From positions 1,302,001 through 1,366,000 of the forward strand of contig NZ_CP117268.1 of the NCBI RefSeq assembly GCF_007000325.2: DNA of 64,000 nt, in the 5' to 3' direction. Shown piece after piece: positions 1-9,404 of the stretch; position 1 is the first letter of the stretch; each line of letters starts with the position of its first letter. Origin of the DNA: Rhizobium rhododendri. GTDB taxonomy: Bacteria > Pseudomonadota > Alphaproteobacteria > Rhizobiales > Rhizobiaceae. The translations under genes were made by a program, and so were the position numbers. The notes below the pieces were generated by a model. That model worked only from the letters and a program-made list of their open reading frames with translations, had not been told where the DNA came from and searched no databases.

Positions 1-1
1 C

Positions 2-334
2 GACACCAACCCGACCACGGCTCCGCGCGAATCGAAGCCGACGGCCGAGCGTCTGATCTCCGGCGATCCGTCCTTCAAGACCTGGCCGCAGGACGCCTCG
101 CGCGACGACAGCGTGCTGACCGGCGTATGGGAAGCGACCCCCGGCGAGACCCATTCGATCAAGGGGACGACCTACGAGTTCTGCCACCTCATAACCGGCG
201 TTGTTGAAATCGTCGAGAAGGACGGCGAGACCTATACCTATCGCGCCGGCGACAGTTTTGTCATGAAGCCCGGCTTCGTCGGCATCTGGCGTACGATCGA
301 GACCGTCCGCAAGATCTACGTCACCGTCAACTGA
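2..334 (+). CDS. Cupin-domain protein (3' part)
   Basis: The last 110 codons of a gene that begins before the window. The visible part is a small beta-barrel cupin of the DUF861/EutQ-like kind: a G-E-T-H segment, a glutamate-rich strand (YEFCHLITG, VVEIVEKDG), the G-D-S-F turn and a final G-I-W-R strand. Members bind small molecules or metal and often sit beside amine and ureide catabolism genes. The next gene, an aldehyde dehydrogenase on the same strand, starts 192 bases downstream, so membership of the same transcript is possible but not shown. The specific substrate cannot be told from this fragment. Confidence 0.75.
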   Translation, partial: DTNPTTAPRESKPTAERLISGDPSFKTWPQDASRDDSVLTGVWEATPGETHSIKGTTYEFCHLITGVVEIVEKDGETYTYRAGDSFVMKPGFVGIWRTIETVRKIYVTVN

Positions 335-526
335 ATTTTCCCCTGCGGGACAGCATCTCTCGCCAGTGCGCGCGGCACGATATCGCCGCGCTCAAAGCCG
401 CCGAAGAATGCGCTGCGAACGCACCGGTAAACGGGAGATTCCATCGCCGCCCGGGCCACAGTCGACGCAAACTGCGCGGCAATGACCGCTAGTTTCGGTG
501 GTCTGCCAACGCCCAGAGGAAATGCC

Positions 527-1990
527 ATGTCGCTGAGCTTCAATCCCGATTCCGTGCAGCTTCCCCACGGACATTTCATCGGCGGGCGGATGATCGCGGC
601 AAAGGGTGAAATCGCCATGCACCGCCCCTCCGACGGCGCCGCGTTCGCCGATTGCCCCATAGCCGGGGCTGATCTTGTCGACGAGGCCGTTCAGGGCGCA
701 AAACGCGCGTTGAAGGAAAGCGGCTGGGCAGATGTGAGGCCGCGCGAACGCACGCGGATGATGCATCGCTGGGCCGACCTGATCGAGGCCGAGGCGGAAA
801 CATTGGCAAGGATTGAGGCAATCGCCTCGACGCGCCCCGTCGGCCACCTCATCCAGGGCGATATCGCCATCAGCGCCGAACAGATCCGCTTTTTTGCCGA
901 GTTCGCCGACAAGGAGGGCAGCGATCTCGTGCCGACGAGCAAGGACAGCCTCGGCATGATCATGTCCGAACCCTATGGCGTGGTCGGCGCGATCACCCCC
1001 TGGAACTTTCCCCTGTCGATGGCCGCCTGGAAACTCGGGCCGGCGCTGGCTGCGGGCAATGCCGTGGTGCTCAAACCATCCGAACTCACGCCGTTTTCGG
1101 CGCTCTATCTTGCCGAGCTCTCGGTGCGCGCCGGCCTGCCCGCTGGCCTTATCAACATCGTGCTCGGCGATGGCGCGACGACCGGGACTGCAATCACCGG
1201 CCACCCGGAGATCGGCAAGATCAGCTTCACCGGCTCGACAGCGGCCGGACGTGCCATCATGGCCAACATCGCTCGAACGGGCATCAAACCGATGACGCTC
1301 GAGCTCGGTGGCAAGAGCCCGCAGCTGGTCTTTGCCGATGCCGACATTGCCCGCACCGCAAAGGCCGTGGCGCAGGGCATCCTGTCGAATGCCGGGCAGG
1401 CCTGCGTCGCCGGATCGCGGCTGATCGTCCACCAGTCGGTGGCGGCTCAGCTGGTCGATGCGCTGACATCAGCCATGGACGACATTACCCCAGGCCCGAC
1501 ATGGGACGAAAAGACGCAATATTCGCCGATCATTTCCGAGCGCCAGATCGGCCGCATCGACAGCATCGTCCGCGCATCGGTCGCCGAGGGTGCCGAATGC
1601 CTGCGTGGCGGCCAGATGCTGGAGCGCGACGGATATTTCTATGCACCGACACTGATCGCAGGCGTCACCCCATCCTCCCCTGCCGTGACCGAGGAAATCT
1701 TCGGCCCGGTGCTGACGATCCAGACATTCGTAGAAGAGGAAGAGGCCTTGGCGCTCGCCGACCACCCGACCTACGGGCTTGCGGCCGGCGTTTTCACGAC
1801 CGACCTGTCGCGAGCAATCCGGGTGACGAAGCGACTGCAGGCCGGTACGATCTGGGTGAATCGCTACGGGCGTTCGCGCGACCACATCCTTCCGACAGGC
1901 GGCTACAAAAGCTCCGGCATCGGCAAGGATCTCGGCCGCGATGCTTACCTCGCCAATCGGAAATCCAAAAGCGTCCTGATCGACCTGTAA
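527..1990 (+). CDS. NAD(P)-dependent aldehyde dehydrogenase
   Basis: A 487-residue cytosolic aldehyde dehydrogenase that oxidises an aldehyde to its acid. The whole family fold is present: the PWNFP cofactor-site segment, the FTGST turn, the general base in LELGGKSP (Glu259) and the nucleophile in GQACVAGSR (Cys293), 34 residues apart as usual. The start at 527 is preferred over an upstream in-frame ATG at 482 because an AGAGGAAA ribosome site precedes it and family N-termini begin here. The tartrate-type dehydrogenase starts 11 bases after the stop, so the two are cotranscribed. Its substrate is probably an aldehyde produced from an amine or amino acid, by inference from the neighbouring oxidases. 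Confidence 0.9.
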   Translation: MSLSFNPDSVQLPHGHFIGGRMIAAKGEIAMHRPSDGAAFADCPIAGADLVDEAVQGAKRALKESGWADVRPRERTRMMHRWADLIEAEAETLARIEAIASTRPVGHLIQGDIAISAEQIRFFAEFADKEGSDLVPTSKDSLGMIMSEPYGVVGAITPWNFPLSMAAWKLGPALAAGNAVVLKPSELTPFSALYLAELSVRAGLPAGLINIVLGDGATTGTAITGHPEIGKISFTGSTAAGRAIMANIARTGIKPMTLELGGKSPQLVFADADIARTAKAVAQGILSNAGQACVAGSRLIVHQSVAAQLVDALTSAMDDITPGPTWDEKTQYSPIISERQIGRIDSIVRASVAEGAECLRGGQMLERDGYFYAPTLIAGVTPSSPAVTEEIFGPVLTIQTFVEEEEALALADHPTYGLAAGVFTTDLSRAIRVTKRLQAGTIWVNRYGRSRDHILPTGGYKSSGIGKDLGRDAYLANRKSKSVLIDL

Positions 1991-2001
1991 AGGAAAAATC
2001 C

Positions 2002-3045
2002 ATGAAGACCTATTCCATAGCCCTGATCCCCGGCGACGGCATCGGCGTTCCCGTCATCGACGCCGCCTGGCAGGTGCTGGAGGCAGCCTCGAAGCAGGCG
2101 GGCTTCAAGCTGGAGGGCACGACCTTTCCTTGGTCCTGCGCCTTTTACAAGGAAGCCGGCGCGATGATGCCCGCAGACGGTATCGAGACCCTTCGCAAAC
2201 ACGATGCCATCCTGCTGGGTGCCGTCGGCTGGCCGGCGGAGGTGCCCGATTCCGTATCGCTGCACGGCCTGCTGCTGCCGATCCGCAAGGCCTTCGTGCA
2301 ATATGCCAACATCCGTCCGCATCGTCTTCTACCGGGCGTCGAAGGTCCGTTGAAGTCGACGGGCTTCGATATCCTCTGCATCCGCGAAAACACCGAGGGC
2401 GAATATTCCGGTGCCGGCGGCCGCGTGCATGTCGGCACGCCCGACGAAGTCGCCGTCGAGACGTCGATCTTCACCCGCAAGGGTGTGGAGCGCATCCTGC
2501 GCTTCGGCTTCGAGCAGGCCCGCCTGCGCCGCAAGATGCTGGCCTCCGTCACCAAGTCGAATGCGCAGAAATACTCGATGGTGTTCTGGGACGAAGTGAC
2601 TGCGCAACTGTCCGCCGAGTATCCGGATGTCGAGGTGAAAAACTATCACATCGATGCGATGGCGGCGCGCATGGTGATGGCACCGGACAGTCTCGATGTC
2701 GTCGTTGCGTCCAACCTGTTCGGCGATATCCTGACCGATCTCGGCGCCGCCATCCAGGGCGGCCTCGGCTTTGCAGCCTCCGCCAACATCAATCCCGATC
2801 GCACCGCGCCATCGATGTTCGAGCCGGTGCATGGATCGGCGCCCGATATCGCCCATCTCGGCATTGCCAACCCGATTGCCACCATCTGGTCGGCGGCAAT
2901 GATGCTGGAGCATCTCGGCGAGCCCGCCGCGGCAGCCGGGATCATCAAGGCCATCGAAACTGCGACCGCAAGCGGCATCGGCACAAGGCCGGGCCGCGAC
3001 AAAACCGACGCGATCACTGCCGCTGTGCTTTCGACGCTTTGCTGA
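2002..3045 (+). CDS. Tartrate/D-malate dehydrogenase family (beta-decarboxylating)
   Basis: A 347-residue member of the isocitrate/isopropylmalate dehydrogenase superfamily, closest by eye to the TtuC/DmlA branch (tartrate dehydrogenase/decarboxylase, D-malate dehydrogenase). Seen: the N-terminal IPGDGIG motif, the substrate-loop arginines and RENTEGEYSG, the SVTKSNAQKYSM segment, and the metal/NAD signature SNLFGDILTDLGAAIQGG followed by EPVHGSAPDIAHLGIANP. These enzymes use NAD and Mn or Mg to oxidise and decarboxylate 2-hydroxyacids. The start at 2002 has an AAAGGAAAAAT ribosome site 11 bases after the upstream stop; a long upstream in-frame extension runs inside the previous gene and is rejected. 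Exact substrate is not resolvable from sequence alone. Confidence 0.88.
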   Translation: MKTYSIALIPGDGIGVPVIDAAWQVLEAASKQAGFKLEGTTFPWSCAFYKEAGAMMPADGIETLRKHDAILLGAVGWPAEVPDSVSLHGLLLPIRKAFVQYANIRPHRLLPGVEGPLKSTGFDILCIRENTEGEYSGAGGRVHVGTPDEVAVETSIFTRKGVERILRFGFEQARLRRKMLASVTKSNAQKYSMVFWDEVTAQLSAEYPDVEVKNYHIDAMAARMVMAPDSLDVVVASNLFGDILTDLGAAIQGGLGFAASANINPDRTAPSMFEPVHGSAPDIAHLGIANPIATIWSAAMMLEHLGEPAAAAGIIKAIETATASGIGTRPGRDKTDAITAAVLSTLC

Positions 3046-3062
3046 CGAGAAGGAACGCCAAA

Positions 3063-4520
3063 ATGGACACTCTGAAGGACAACAACCTCTTCCGGCAGCA
3101 ATGCGTCATTGACGGCATCTGGCGCAACGCTGCCTCCGGTTCGTCGGTGCCGGTCACCAATCCGGCGACGCAAGGTATTATCGGGCACGTTCCCGATGTC
3201 AGCGGCGATGAAACACGCGAGGCAATCGCAGCAGCGCGGGCAGCCTTCGCCCCCTGGAAGGCCAAGACCCATGCGGCACGGGCAGCGCTCTTGGAAGCCT
3301 GGCACCGCCTGATCCTCGAAAACGAGCAGGATCTCGCCATGATCCTGACCCTCGAGCAGGGCAAGCCGCTGGCGGAAGCGCTGGGCGAAATCCGCTATGG
3401 CGCATCCTTCGTCAAGTGGTTTGCCGAGGAAGCCCGCCGCGTCGGCGGAACGACCGTCCCATCGCCCACGGCAGATCGCCGGATCATCGTGCTGAAGGAG
3501 GCCGTCGGCGTCTGCGCCATCATCACGCCGTGGAATTTCCCGAACGCCATGATTACCCGCAAGGTCGCTCCAGCGCTTGCGGCCGGCTGCACCGTGGTCG
3601 TCAAGCCTTCTGAATTCACGCCATTTTCCGCGCTGGCCCTTGGCGTGCTGGCCGAGCGTGCCGGCATCCCGGCAGGTGTCATCAATATCGTCACGGGCAT
3701 GCCGGCCGAGATCGGCAATGAGATGATGGCGAACGAGATCGTGCGCAAGATATCCTTCACCGGATCGACCCGCGTCGGCTCGCTTTTGATGCGGGGCGCC
3801 GCCGACAGCATCAAGCGCCTCAGCCTGGAACTCGGCGGCAACGCGCCGTTCATCGTCTTTGACGATGCCGATATCGATCTGGCGATCGACGGCGCGCTTG
3901 CGTCCAAGTTCCGCAACGGCGGGCAGACCTGCGTCTGCTCCAACCGCATTCTCGTGCAATCCGGCATCTATGACACGTTTGCCCAAAAGCTGGCGGCCCG
4001 GGTCTCCGTCATGAAGGTCGGCCCCGGGGCCGGCGAACCCGTGGATATCGGACCGATGATCAACAAGGCGGCCATCGACAAGATCGATCGCCATATCGAG
4101 GATGCACTTGCCAAGGGCGCTCGCATCATTTCCGAGAGACCTGCAATGCCAGATGGCAAGCAATATGCCGTCCCTGTCGTGCTTGGTGGCGCCACAACGG
4201 ACATGCTGCTGGCCAACGAGGAGACATTCGGTCCAGTCGCTCCTCTGTTCCGGTTCGACACCGAAGAGGAAGCCATCGAAATCGCCAACGCCACCCCGTT
4301 CGGCCTGGCGTCCTATTTCTACACCGAGAGCCTGCGACGCTCATGGCGGGTGGCGGAGGCGCTCGAATTCGGGATGGTTGGCCTCAACACCGGCTCCGTC
4401 TCGATGGAGGTCGCGCCCTTCGGCGGCGTCAAGCAATCCGGCATCGGCCGCGAGGGCGGACAATGCGGGATCGAGGAATATCTCGAAATGAAGAGCTTCC
4501 ACATCGGTGGACTTGGCTGA
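3063..4520 (+). CDS. Succinate-semialdehyde dehydrogenase-type aldehyde dehydrogenase
   Basis: A 485-residue aldehyde dehydrogenase resembling the GabD family, which oxidises succinate semialdehyde to succinate in GABA and polyamine breakdown. Seen: LTLEQGKPLAEA near residue 100, PWNFPNAMI, FTGSTRVG, the base in LELGGNAPF (Glu256) and the nucleophile in GGQTCVCSNR (Cys290), plus the C-terminal PFGGVKQSGIGREGG. The CVC doublet at the active site is typical of GabD-like enzymes. The ATG at 3063 lies 17 bases after the upstream stop behind AGAAGGAACG. It is the last gene of the rightward set and meets the leftward FAD oxidase at a hairpin terminator. A glutarate- or other semialdehyde role is possible. 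Confidence 0.85.
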   Translation: MDTLKDNNLFRQQCVIDGIWRNAASGSSVPVTNPATQGIIGHVPDVSGDETREAIAAARAAFAPWKAKTHAARAALLEAWHRLILENEQDLAMILTLEQGKPLAEALGEIRYGASFVKWFAEEARRVGGTTVPSPTADRRIIVLKEAVGVCAIITPWNFPNAMITRKVAPALAAGCTVVVKPSEFTPFSALALGVLAERAGIPAGVINIVTGMPAEIGNEMMANEIVRKISFTGSTRVGSLLMRGAADSIKRLSLELGGNAPFIVFDDADIDLAIDGALASKFRNGGQTCVCSNRILVQSGIYDTFAQKLAARVSVMKVGPGAGEPVDIGPMINKAAIDKIDRHIEDALAKGARIISERPAMPDGKQYAVPVVLGGATTDMLLANEETFGPVAPLFRFDTEEEAIEIANATPFGLASYFYTESLRRSWRVAEALEFGMVGLNTGSVSMEVAPFGGVKQSGIGREGGQCGIEEYLEMKSFHIGGLG

Positions 4521-4528
4521 CACGGACG

Positions 4529-4564
4529 CGAACAGGGGCGGAGATCACTCTCCGTCCCTGTTCG
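4529..4564. terminator. Bidirectional hairpin terminator between convergent genes
   Basis: A 15-base arm at 4529-4543 pairs with 4550-4564 with one mismatch around a 6-base loop. It lies in the 57-base gap between two convergent stops (4520 on + and 4578 on -), so it can serve both transcripts. There is no long T run, so it may act with Rho or as an mRNA 3' protector. Confidence 0.65.
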
Positions 4565-4577
4565 TGAGATCTTTGGT

Positions 4578-5861
4578 TTACTGGAACCGGTCGAGCGTCT
4601 TGTAGTAGAGCCCGACCATCGGCAGGAACCATGGCTTGCCGAAATGGCCGGCGATAGCGGGCCATTCAAGACCGGAGACTGGGTTACGGTCGGCTTTGCC
4701 CATGATCGCGTCGGCGATGACGATCCCCATGTGGCTTGCCATCTGCGCTCCGTGGCCGGAATAGCCCATGGCATACCAGACACCGTCGGCAAAGCCGGCG
4801 CGCGGGAAGCGATCCTTGGTCATGTCGACGAGGCCACCCCAGCAATAATCGATCTCGACCTGACCCAGCTGCGGAAAGATCTGGCGCAGGCTCGCCTTCA
4901 GGATGGCGCCGCTCTTGTCGTCTGAGCGTTGATCCGACGATGCCGAAAACCGGGCACGGCCGCCGAAGATCAGCCGCTGGTCCGGCGACAGGCGGAAGTA
5001 GTTGCCGATGTTGAGCGAGGTGACGCAGGTGCGGTTGCCCGGCATGACGTCGGCGACCTCGGCATCGGTCAGCGGCCGGGTGGCCAGCAGGAAGCTTCCA
5101 ACCGAGACGATGCGGCGCCGGAAATAGCCGAAGGGACCGGAGGTATAGGCACCCGTTGCCACAAAGACTGCATCGGCGGTGACGCTGCCACGCGCTGTGG
5201 TCAGCGTATGCCTGGCGCCTGCCACCTTGCGGTCCGTCACCGCGGCATTCTCGAAGATCACCGCGCCATGGCGCACGGCGGCGTTGGCAAGCCCCGCGAC
5301 GTAGCGGCCCATGTGCATCATGGCGCTCTTTTTCGACAGCATGGCGCCGTGGAAGGCATTCGAGCCGATCTCGTGCCGCAGGTCAGTCGCCGTCAACAGG
5401 GCCGTGTCGGGATCGACGTCTCGGTTGACGAGCTCGAAATTGGCGGCGATCGATTTGAAATGCTCCGGCTTCGAGGCGAGCTTCAGCTTGCCGGCACGGC
5501 GAAAATTGCAGTCGATGCCCTCCTCCGTAACGATGCGCTCAATGGTATCGATGGAAGCGTCGAAGGCGCGGTAGAGCGCCTTCGCCCGTTCCGCCCCGAG
5601 TTCATTCCGGGCAGAGGCAAAACCGTGGGCGATGCCGTTGTTGAGGTGTCCACCGTTGCGACCCGATGCGCCCGCGCCGACATGGGCCGCCTCGAGGACG
5701 ACGACCTTGACCCCGGCCTTCGCCAGGTGCCGGGCTGCCGACAGGCCACCGAAACCGCCGCCGATCACGGCCACATCGTAATGGCCTTCGACCGGGCCTT
5801 TGCTGGCGGCCGCGAAAGCGGGCGCTGTATCGTGCCAGTAGGACTTGAACTGCATCGCCAT
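4578..5861 (-). CDS. FAD-dependent amine/amino-acid oxidoreductase (DAO family, PuuB-like)
   Basis: A 427-residue flavoprotein of the DAO/glycine-oxidase family. The dinucleotide-binding GGGFGG is at residues 34-39, followed by the acidic strand end VVVLEA and GAGASGRNGG, a stretch seen in gamma-glutamylputrescine oxidases and related amine oxidases. The C-terminal FAD site reads YAMGYSGHGAQMASHMG. It likely oxidises a secondary or primary amine to an aldehyde and ammonia; the adjoining aldehyde dehydrogenases and the class III aminotransferase fit such a route. It starts 5 bases after the HAD gene stop, so the two form one leftward operon; ATG at 5855 is an alternative start. Substrate is inferred, not shown. 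Confidence 0.82.
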   Translation of the reverse strand: MAMQFKSYWHDTAPAFAAASKGPVEGHYDVAVIGGGFGGLSAARHLAKAGVKVVVLEAAHVGAGASGRNGGHLNNGIAHGFASARNELGAERAKALYRAFDASIDTIERIVTEEGIDCNFRRAGKLKLASKPEHFKSIAANFELVNRDVDPDTALLTATDLRHEIGSNAFHGAMLSKKSAMMHMGRYVAGLANAAVRHGAVIFENAAVTDRKVAGARHTLTTARGSVTADAVFVATGAYTSGPFGYFRRRIVSVGSFLLATRPLTDAEVADVMPGNRTCVTSLNIGNYFRLSPDQRLIFGGRARFSASSDQRSDDKSGAILKASLRQIFPQLGQVEIDYCWGGLVDMTKDRFPRAGFADGVWYAMGYSGHGAQMASHMGIVIADAIMGKADRNPVSGLEWPAIAGHFGKPWFLPMVGLYYKTLDRFQ

Positions 5862-5866
5862 CCCCG

Positions 5867-6535
5867 TCAGAGCCCGACGACGCCGGGCAGGCCCGAAATG
5901 TCCTTGATCTCGGTATATTCATAATAAGGATTGGCCGGCTCATGGCCACGGTTGACCCAGACCTTGTTCTTGATGCCGAGATCGTGGGCCGACATCAGAT
6001 CGTAGCGGAACGACGACGAGCAATGCAGAACATCTTCCGGACCGCAGCCGAGCATGTCGAACATATATTCGAATGCCTGGAAGCGCGGCTTGTAGGCATT
6101 GGCCTGCTCAGCGGTGTAGACCGCATGGAATGGCGCGCCGAGCTTTTCGACGTTCGACATGATCTGCTCGTTCATGGCGTTCGACAGGATAACCAGCGGA
6201 ATTTCCTTGGCAACCTTGGCAAGGCCAGCCGGAACGTCGGCGTGCGGTCCCCAGCTCGGCACTGTCTCGTAGATTGAGCGCGCATCCGCATCGTTGAAGG
6301 CGACGCGGTTCCTCTTGCAGGTGCGCTCGACGGCATTGTGGATGACTTCGTTGTAGGGCTTCCAGTCCCCGAGGATCTCGTCGAGGCGATAGGCGGCGAA
6401 ATTCTTGATGAACTGCTTCATGGCGGCGGCTTCGAGTTGGCCGCCATAGATCTTCTCGGCCGCCTCCGCCATCTGGAAATGGGTCAGCGTTCCGTAGCAG
6501 TCGAAGGTGATGTATTTGGGCCGAAACTGGGACAT
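5867..6535 (-). CDS. HAD-superfamily hydrolase, haloacid dehalogenase type II
   Basis: A 222-residue HAD enzyme. Motif I is FDCYGTL near the N-terminus with the nucleophilic Asp, motif II is the LSNA segment in PLVILSNAMNE, motif III is the Lys in YKPRFQAF, and motif IV lies in SSSFRYDLMSAHDLG. This architecture matches (S)-2-haloacid dehalogenases and related phosphatases. The start is placed at ATG 6535; the longer in-frame start at 6544 is a TTG lacking a better ribosome site. It is the first gene of the leftward operon with the FAD oxidase. True dehalogenation is doubtful in this context; a phosphatase or unknown hydrolase role tied to amine breakdown is equally likely. Confidence 0.82.
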   Translation of the reverse strand: MSQFRPKYITFDCYGTLTHFQMAEAAEKIYGGQLEAAAMKQFIKNFAAYRLDEILGDWKPYNEVIHNAVERTCKRNRVAFNDADARSIYETVPSWGPHADVPAGLAKVAKEIPLVILSNAMNEQIMSNVEKLGAPFHAVYTAEQANAYKPRFQAFEYMFDMLGCGPEDVLHCSSSFRYDLMSAHDLGIKNKVWVNRGHEPANPYYEYTEIKDISGLPGVVGL

Positions 6536-6881
6536 CGCTCTCAAATTCCTTACTGGTTTTGGGCTGGTGACGGGATATTGGCGCCAGTGCCCGGCGCCTT
6601 GTTGACCCGATCATAGTCGCGTCCCGGATATGTCGTTGACCGCAATTGCTGTGACTGAAAGCAGATTGTTGCGTATCTCAATAGCCGTTTGGCAGAGAGT
6701 TGCGCCGGCTGTCCCGGCCGGTCGTCCCTGTCGCCCGGCATGGCTCGACCCACGGCATAAGATGCGGCGCCCCTCCGGAAAGACGATGCAAACATGTTGC
6801 CGCCAACCCCATGGTCAGGAGGTTCTACCTGCACGCCGGCGCTATCAATGAAGACAGGACAGGATTATCCGGAACAAGAGA
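6536..6881. other. Divergent intergenic region (346 bp), promoters expected
   Basis: This gap separates the leftward HAD/oxidase operon from the rightward acetyltransferase/aminotransferase genes and must hold both promoters. A TTGACC box occurs near 6634 for rightward transcription, and GGCGCC is repeated around 6581-6599, giving a short hairpin. No open frame with convincing coding character, RNA gene or strong palindrome was found here. Confidence 0.4.
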
Positions 6882-7748
6882 ATGCCGCCAGACCAGATCG
6901 ACCCCAGCCACATCGACCCAAGCCACATCGACATCGTGAAGTTTTCTGCCGACCATCTCGAAGGCGCGCTGACGCTCTCGCGTCAGGCCGGCTGGCCGCA
7001 CCGCCTGGAAGACTGGGCGATGGTGCTCTCGCTCAGCGTCGGCTTCGTGGCCATCGAGAACGGGCGCGTGGTCGGCACCACGTTTGTGACCCTCTACGGG
7101 GCTGCGGCCGCCACCATCAACATGGTCATCGTTGACGAGGCGATGCGCGGCCGTGGCATCGGACGGCGGCTGATGGATATGGCGCTCGCCGAATGTGGCG
7201 ATCGCGAGTGCCGCCTGAACGCCACAAAGGAAGGCCTGCCGCTCTACACCAAGCTTGGCTTCAAGGAGACCGGCCGGATCCTCCAGCATCAGGGCGCCCT
7301 GGGTGCTGGAAATGGTGAAGCCAGCGTTGACTGGGCAAGTGTCGAAGACCTTGCCGATTGCGCAACGCTGGACCAGTCAGCCTCCGGCCTCGAACGCTTC
7401 GACCTTATAGAGGCGCTGCACCAGGCCGGCCGGATCGCCGTCCTGCGCCCCGCCGGCAAGATCACCGCCTTTGCCGCCCTGCGCGCGTTCGGTCACGGCG
7501 AGGTCATCGGTCCCGTGGTGGCCGCACATGCTGACGAGGCCAAGACCCTGATCGCCGGTCTCATCGAAGCCCGCCACGGGCAATTCGTCCGGGTCGACAC
7601 CACAAAGGTCTGCGGTCTGGCATCGTGGCTGGAGGCGCAGGGCCTTGCCAATGTCGGCGGCGGCATCGCCATGCGGCGCAGCGCCAAGCCTTCCACCGGG
7701 ACATCCGCGTTTCAAACCTTTGCCCTTGCAAGCCAGGCGCTTGGCTAA
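6882..7748 (+). CDS. GNAT N-acetyltransferase with C-terminal second domain
   Basis: A 288-residue acetyltransferase. The first half is a standard GNAT fold: the acetyl-CoA pyrophosphate loop is in DEAMRGRGIGRRLMDMAL, followed by LYTKLGFKETG. The second half (from about residue 150) is a divergent acetyltransferase-like domain seen in the YitH-type GNAT family. The N-terminus contains a short tandem repeat (IDPSH twice). A GGAACAAGAG ribosome site precedes the ATG. It lies 14 bases upstream of the class III aminotransferase, whose transcript it shares. It may acetylate an amine or amino acid in the same pathway; the acceptor is unknown. Confidence 0.82.
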   Translation: MPPDQIDPSHIDPSHIDIVKFSADHLEGALTLSRQAGWPHRLEDWAMVLSLSVGFVAIENGRVVGTTFVTLYGAAAATINMVIVDEAMRGRGIGRRLMDMALAECGDRECRLNATKEGLPLYTKLGFKETGRILQHQGALGAGNGEASVDWASVEDLADCATLDQSASGLERFDLIEALHQAGRIAVLRPAGKITAFAALRAFGHGEVIGPVVAAHADEAKTLIAGLIEARHGQFVRVDTTKVCGLASWLEAQGLANVGGGIAMRRSAKPSTGTSAFQTFALASQALG

Positions 7749-7762
7749 ATCAGGAGACGACC

Positions 7763-9136
7763 ATGCTGAGCAACTCACTCATCGAACTCGACCGAGCCCA
7801 TCTCGTCCATCCGGTCGCGTCCTACAGGACCCACGAGAAAATCGGCGTGCGGGTTCTGAAATCCGGCAAGGGTGCGACGGTCACGGATGCCTCGGGCCAT
7901 CAGCTTATCGATGGTTTTGCCGGCCTGTGGTGCGTCAATGCCGGCTACGGCCAGGAAAGCATCGTCGAGGCCGCCGCGCAGCAGATGCGCGAGCTGCCCT
8001 ACGCCACCGGCTATTTCAGCCTCGGTTCAGAACCCGCCATCCGTCTTGCCGCCGAACTTGCCGATCGGACGCCCGGCGATCTCAACCATGTCTACTTCAC
8101 GCTCGGCGGATCCGATGCCATCGACAGCACGGTGCGTTTCATCCGCTATTATTACCATGCCAAGGGCACGCCCGCGAAAGACCAGTTCATCTCCGTCGAA
8201 CAGGGCTACCACGGTTCATCGACGGTCGGCGCCGGGCTGACGGCCCTGCCGGTGTTTCATGCAGGCTTCGGCATCCCGTTCGACTGGCAGCATAAAATCC
8301 CGTCGCATTACGCCTATCGCAACCCGGTCGGCAGCGACGATGCGGCGATCATTGCCGCGTCGACAGCTGCACTACGTGCCAAGGTCGAGGTCCTCGGCGC
8401 GGACCGCGTCGCTGCATTCTATGTCGAGCCGATCCAGGGGTCCGGAGGCGTCATCGTGCCGCCGAAAGGCTGGATCAAGGCGATGCGCGATCTCTGCACC
8501 GAACTCGACATTCTGTTCATCGCCGACGAAGTCATCACCGGTTTCGGCCGCACCGGACCGCTGTTTGCCTGCAGCGAGGAGGACATCGTTCCGGATTTCA
8601 TGACCGTCGCCAAGGGGCTGACCTCAGGCTATGTGCCGATGGGCGCCGTATTCATGACCGACAAGATCTACCAGACCATCGCCGACGGCGCCGGCAGCGC
8701 TGCAGTCGGACATGGCTATACCTATTCCGCCCATCCGGTCAGCGCCGCCGTCGGCCTCGAAGTCTTGCGTCTCTATGAGGGCGGGTTGCTGGACAACGGC
8801 CGCAAGGCCGGTGCCCGCCTGATGGAGGGCCTGCACAGCCTCGCCAGTCATCCGCTGGTCGGCGAGGTCCGCGGTCGCGGAATGCTGGCGGCGCTCGAAC
8901 TTGTCACCGACAAGGAGCGCAAGACCCCGCTGCCGGCAGCGGCGGACCCGTCGCGCCGCATCTTCGACCGCGCCTGGGATAACGGGCTGGTCGTGCGCGC
9001 CTTCGGCAACGGCATTCTCGGCTATGCGCCGCCGCTCTGCTGCACGGAGGCCGAAATCGATGCCATCGTCGAGCGTACGCGCAAAACGCTGGACCAGACG
9101 CTGGAAGATCCGGATATCCGTGCCGCCATGGCGTGA
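7763..9136 (+). CDS. Class III pyridoxal-phosphate aminotransferase
   Basis: A 457-residue omega-aminotransferase of the class III fold. Seen: the aromatic-rich N-terminal substrate region (GFAGLWCVNAGYG), the YHGSS cofactor-phosphate turn, the aspartate in LFIADEVITGFGRTG, and the PLP lysine in TVAKGLTSGY (Lys284). Such enzymes transfer amino groups from omega-amino acids, diamines or beta-alanine to pyruvate or 2-oxoglutarate, giving semialdehydes that the nearby aldehyde dehydrogenases could oxidise. A strong AGGAGA ribosome site is 7 bases before the ATG. Gene order suggests cotranscription with the acetyltransferase; the 268-base gap after it ends the unit. Confidence 0.9.
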   Translation: MLSNSLIELDRAHLVHPVASYRTHEKIGVRVLKSGKGATVTDASGHQLIDGFAGLWCVNAGYGQESIVEAAAQQMRELPYATGYFSLGSEPAIRLAAELADRTPGDLNHVYFTLGGSDAIDSTVRFIRYYYHAKGTPAKDQFISVEQGYHGSSTVGAGLTALPVFHAGFGIPFDWQHKIPSHYAYRNPVGSDDAAIIAASTAALRAKVEVLGADRVAAFYVEPIQGSGGVIVPPKGWIKAMRDLCTELDILFIADEVITGFGRTGPLFACSEEDIVPDFMTVAKGLTSGYVPMGAVFMTDKIYQTIADGAGSAAVGHGYTYSAHPVSAAVGLEVLRLYEGGLLDNGRKAGARLMEGLHSLASHPLVGEVRGRGMLAALELVTDKERKTPLPAAADPSRRIFDRAWDNGLVVRAFGNGILGYAPPLCCTEAEIDAIVERTRKTLDQTLEDPDIRAAMA

Positions 9137-9404
9137 GATCACCGGTTCCCCATGAGCGAGAATCATGCGGGCCGAAATACCGCGGTGGCTGAATATTCGG
9201 AATTTTCTGCCGTGGCACTTCCGTCTTTAAGCGCATTCGGTGCCCGTTAACTGAGACACTGTCCTTCAACCGGCGGTCAAAAGCCGCAAACAAAGCGATC
9301 AGGCAGTCTCAACAGGGTCGTATCGCCTGAAATGCACACAGCATATCGTTCTGTTAGGACGCTGCAGAGGAGGACCAAGGGTCCACCGAGAAAGGACTAG
9401 AGGC

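Noticed and set aside
392..1432. Long antisense ORF over the first aldehyde dehydrogenase
   Set aside because: A mirror frame in GC-rich coding DNA; low-complexity composition and no domain, while the sense frame has complete catalytic motifs.
2130..3062. N-terminal extension of the succinate-semialdehyde dehydrogenase frame
   Set aside because: It overlaps the intact tartrate-type dehydrogenase in another frame and has an Arg-rich shadow composition; a ribosome site marks 3063 as the start.
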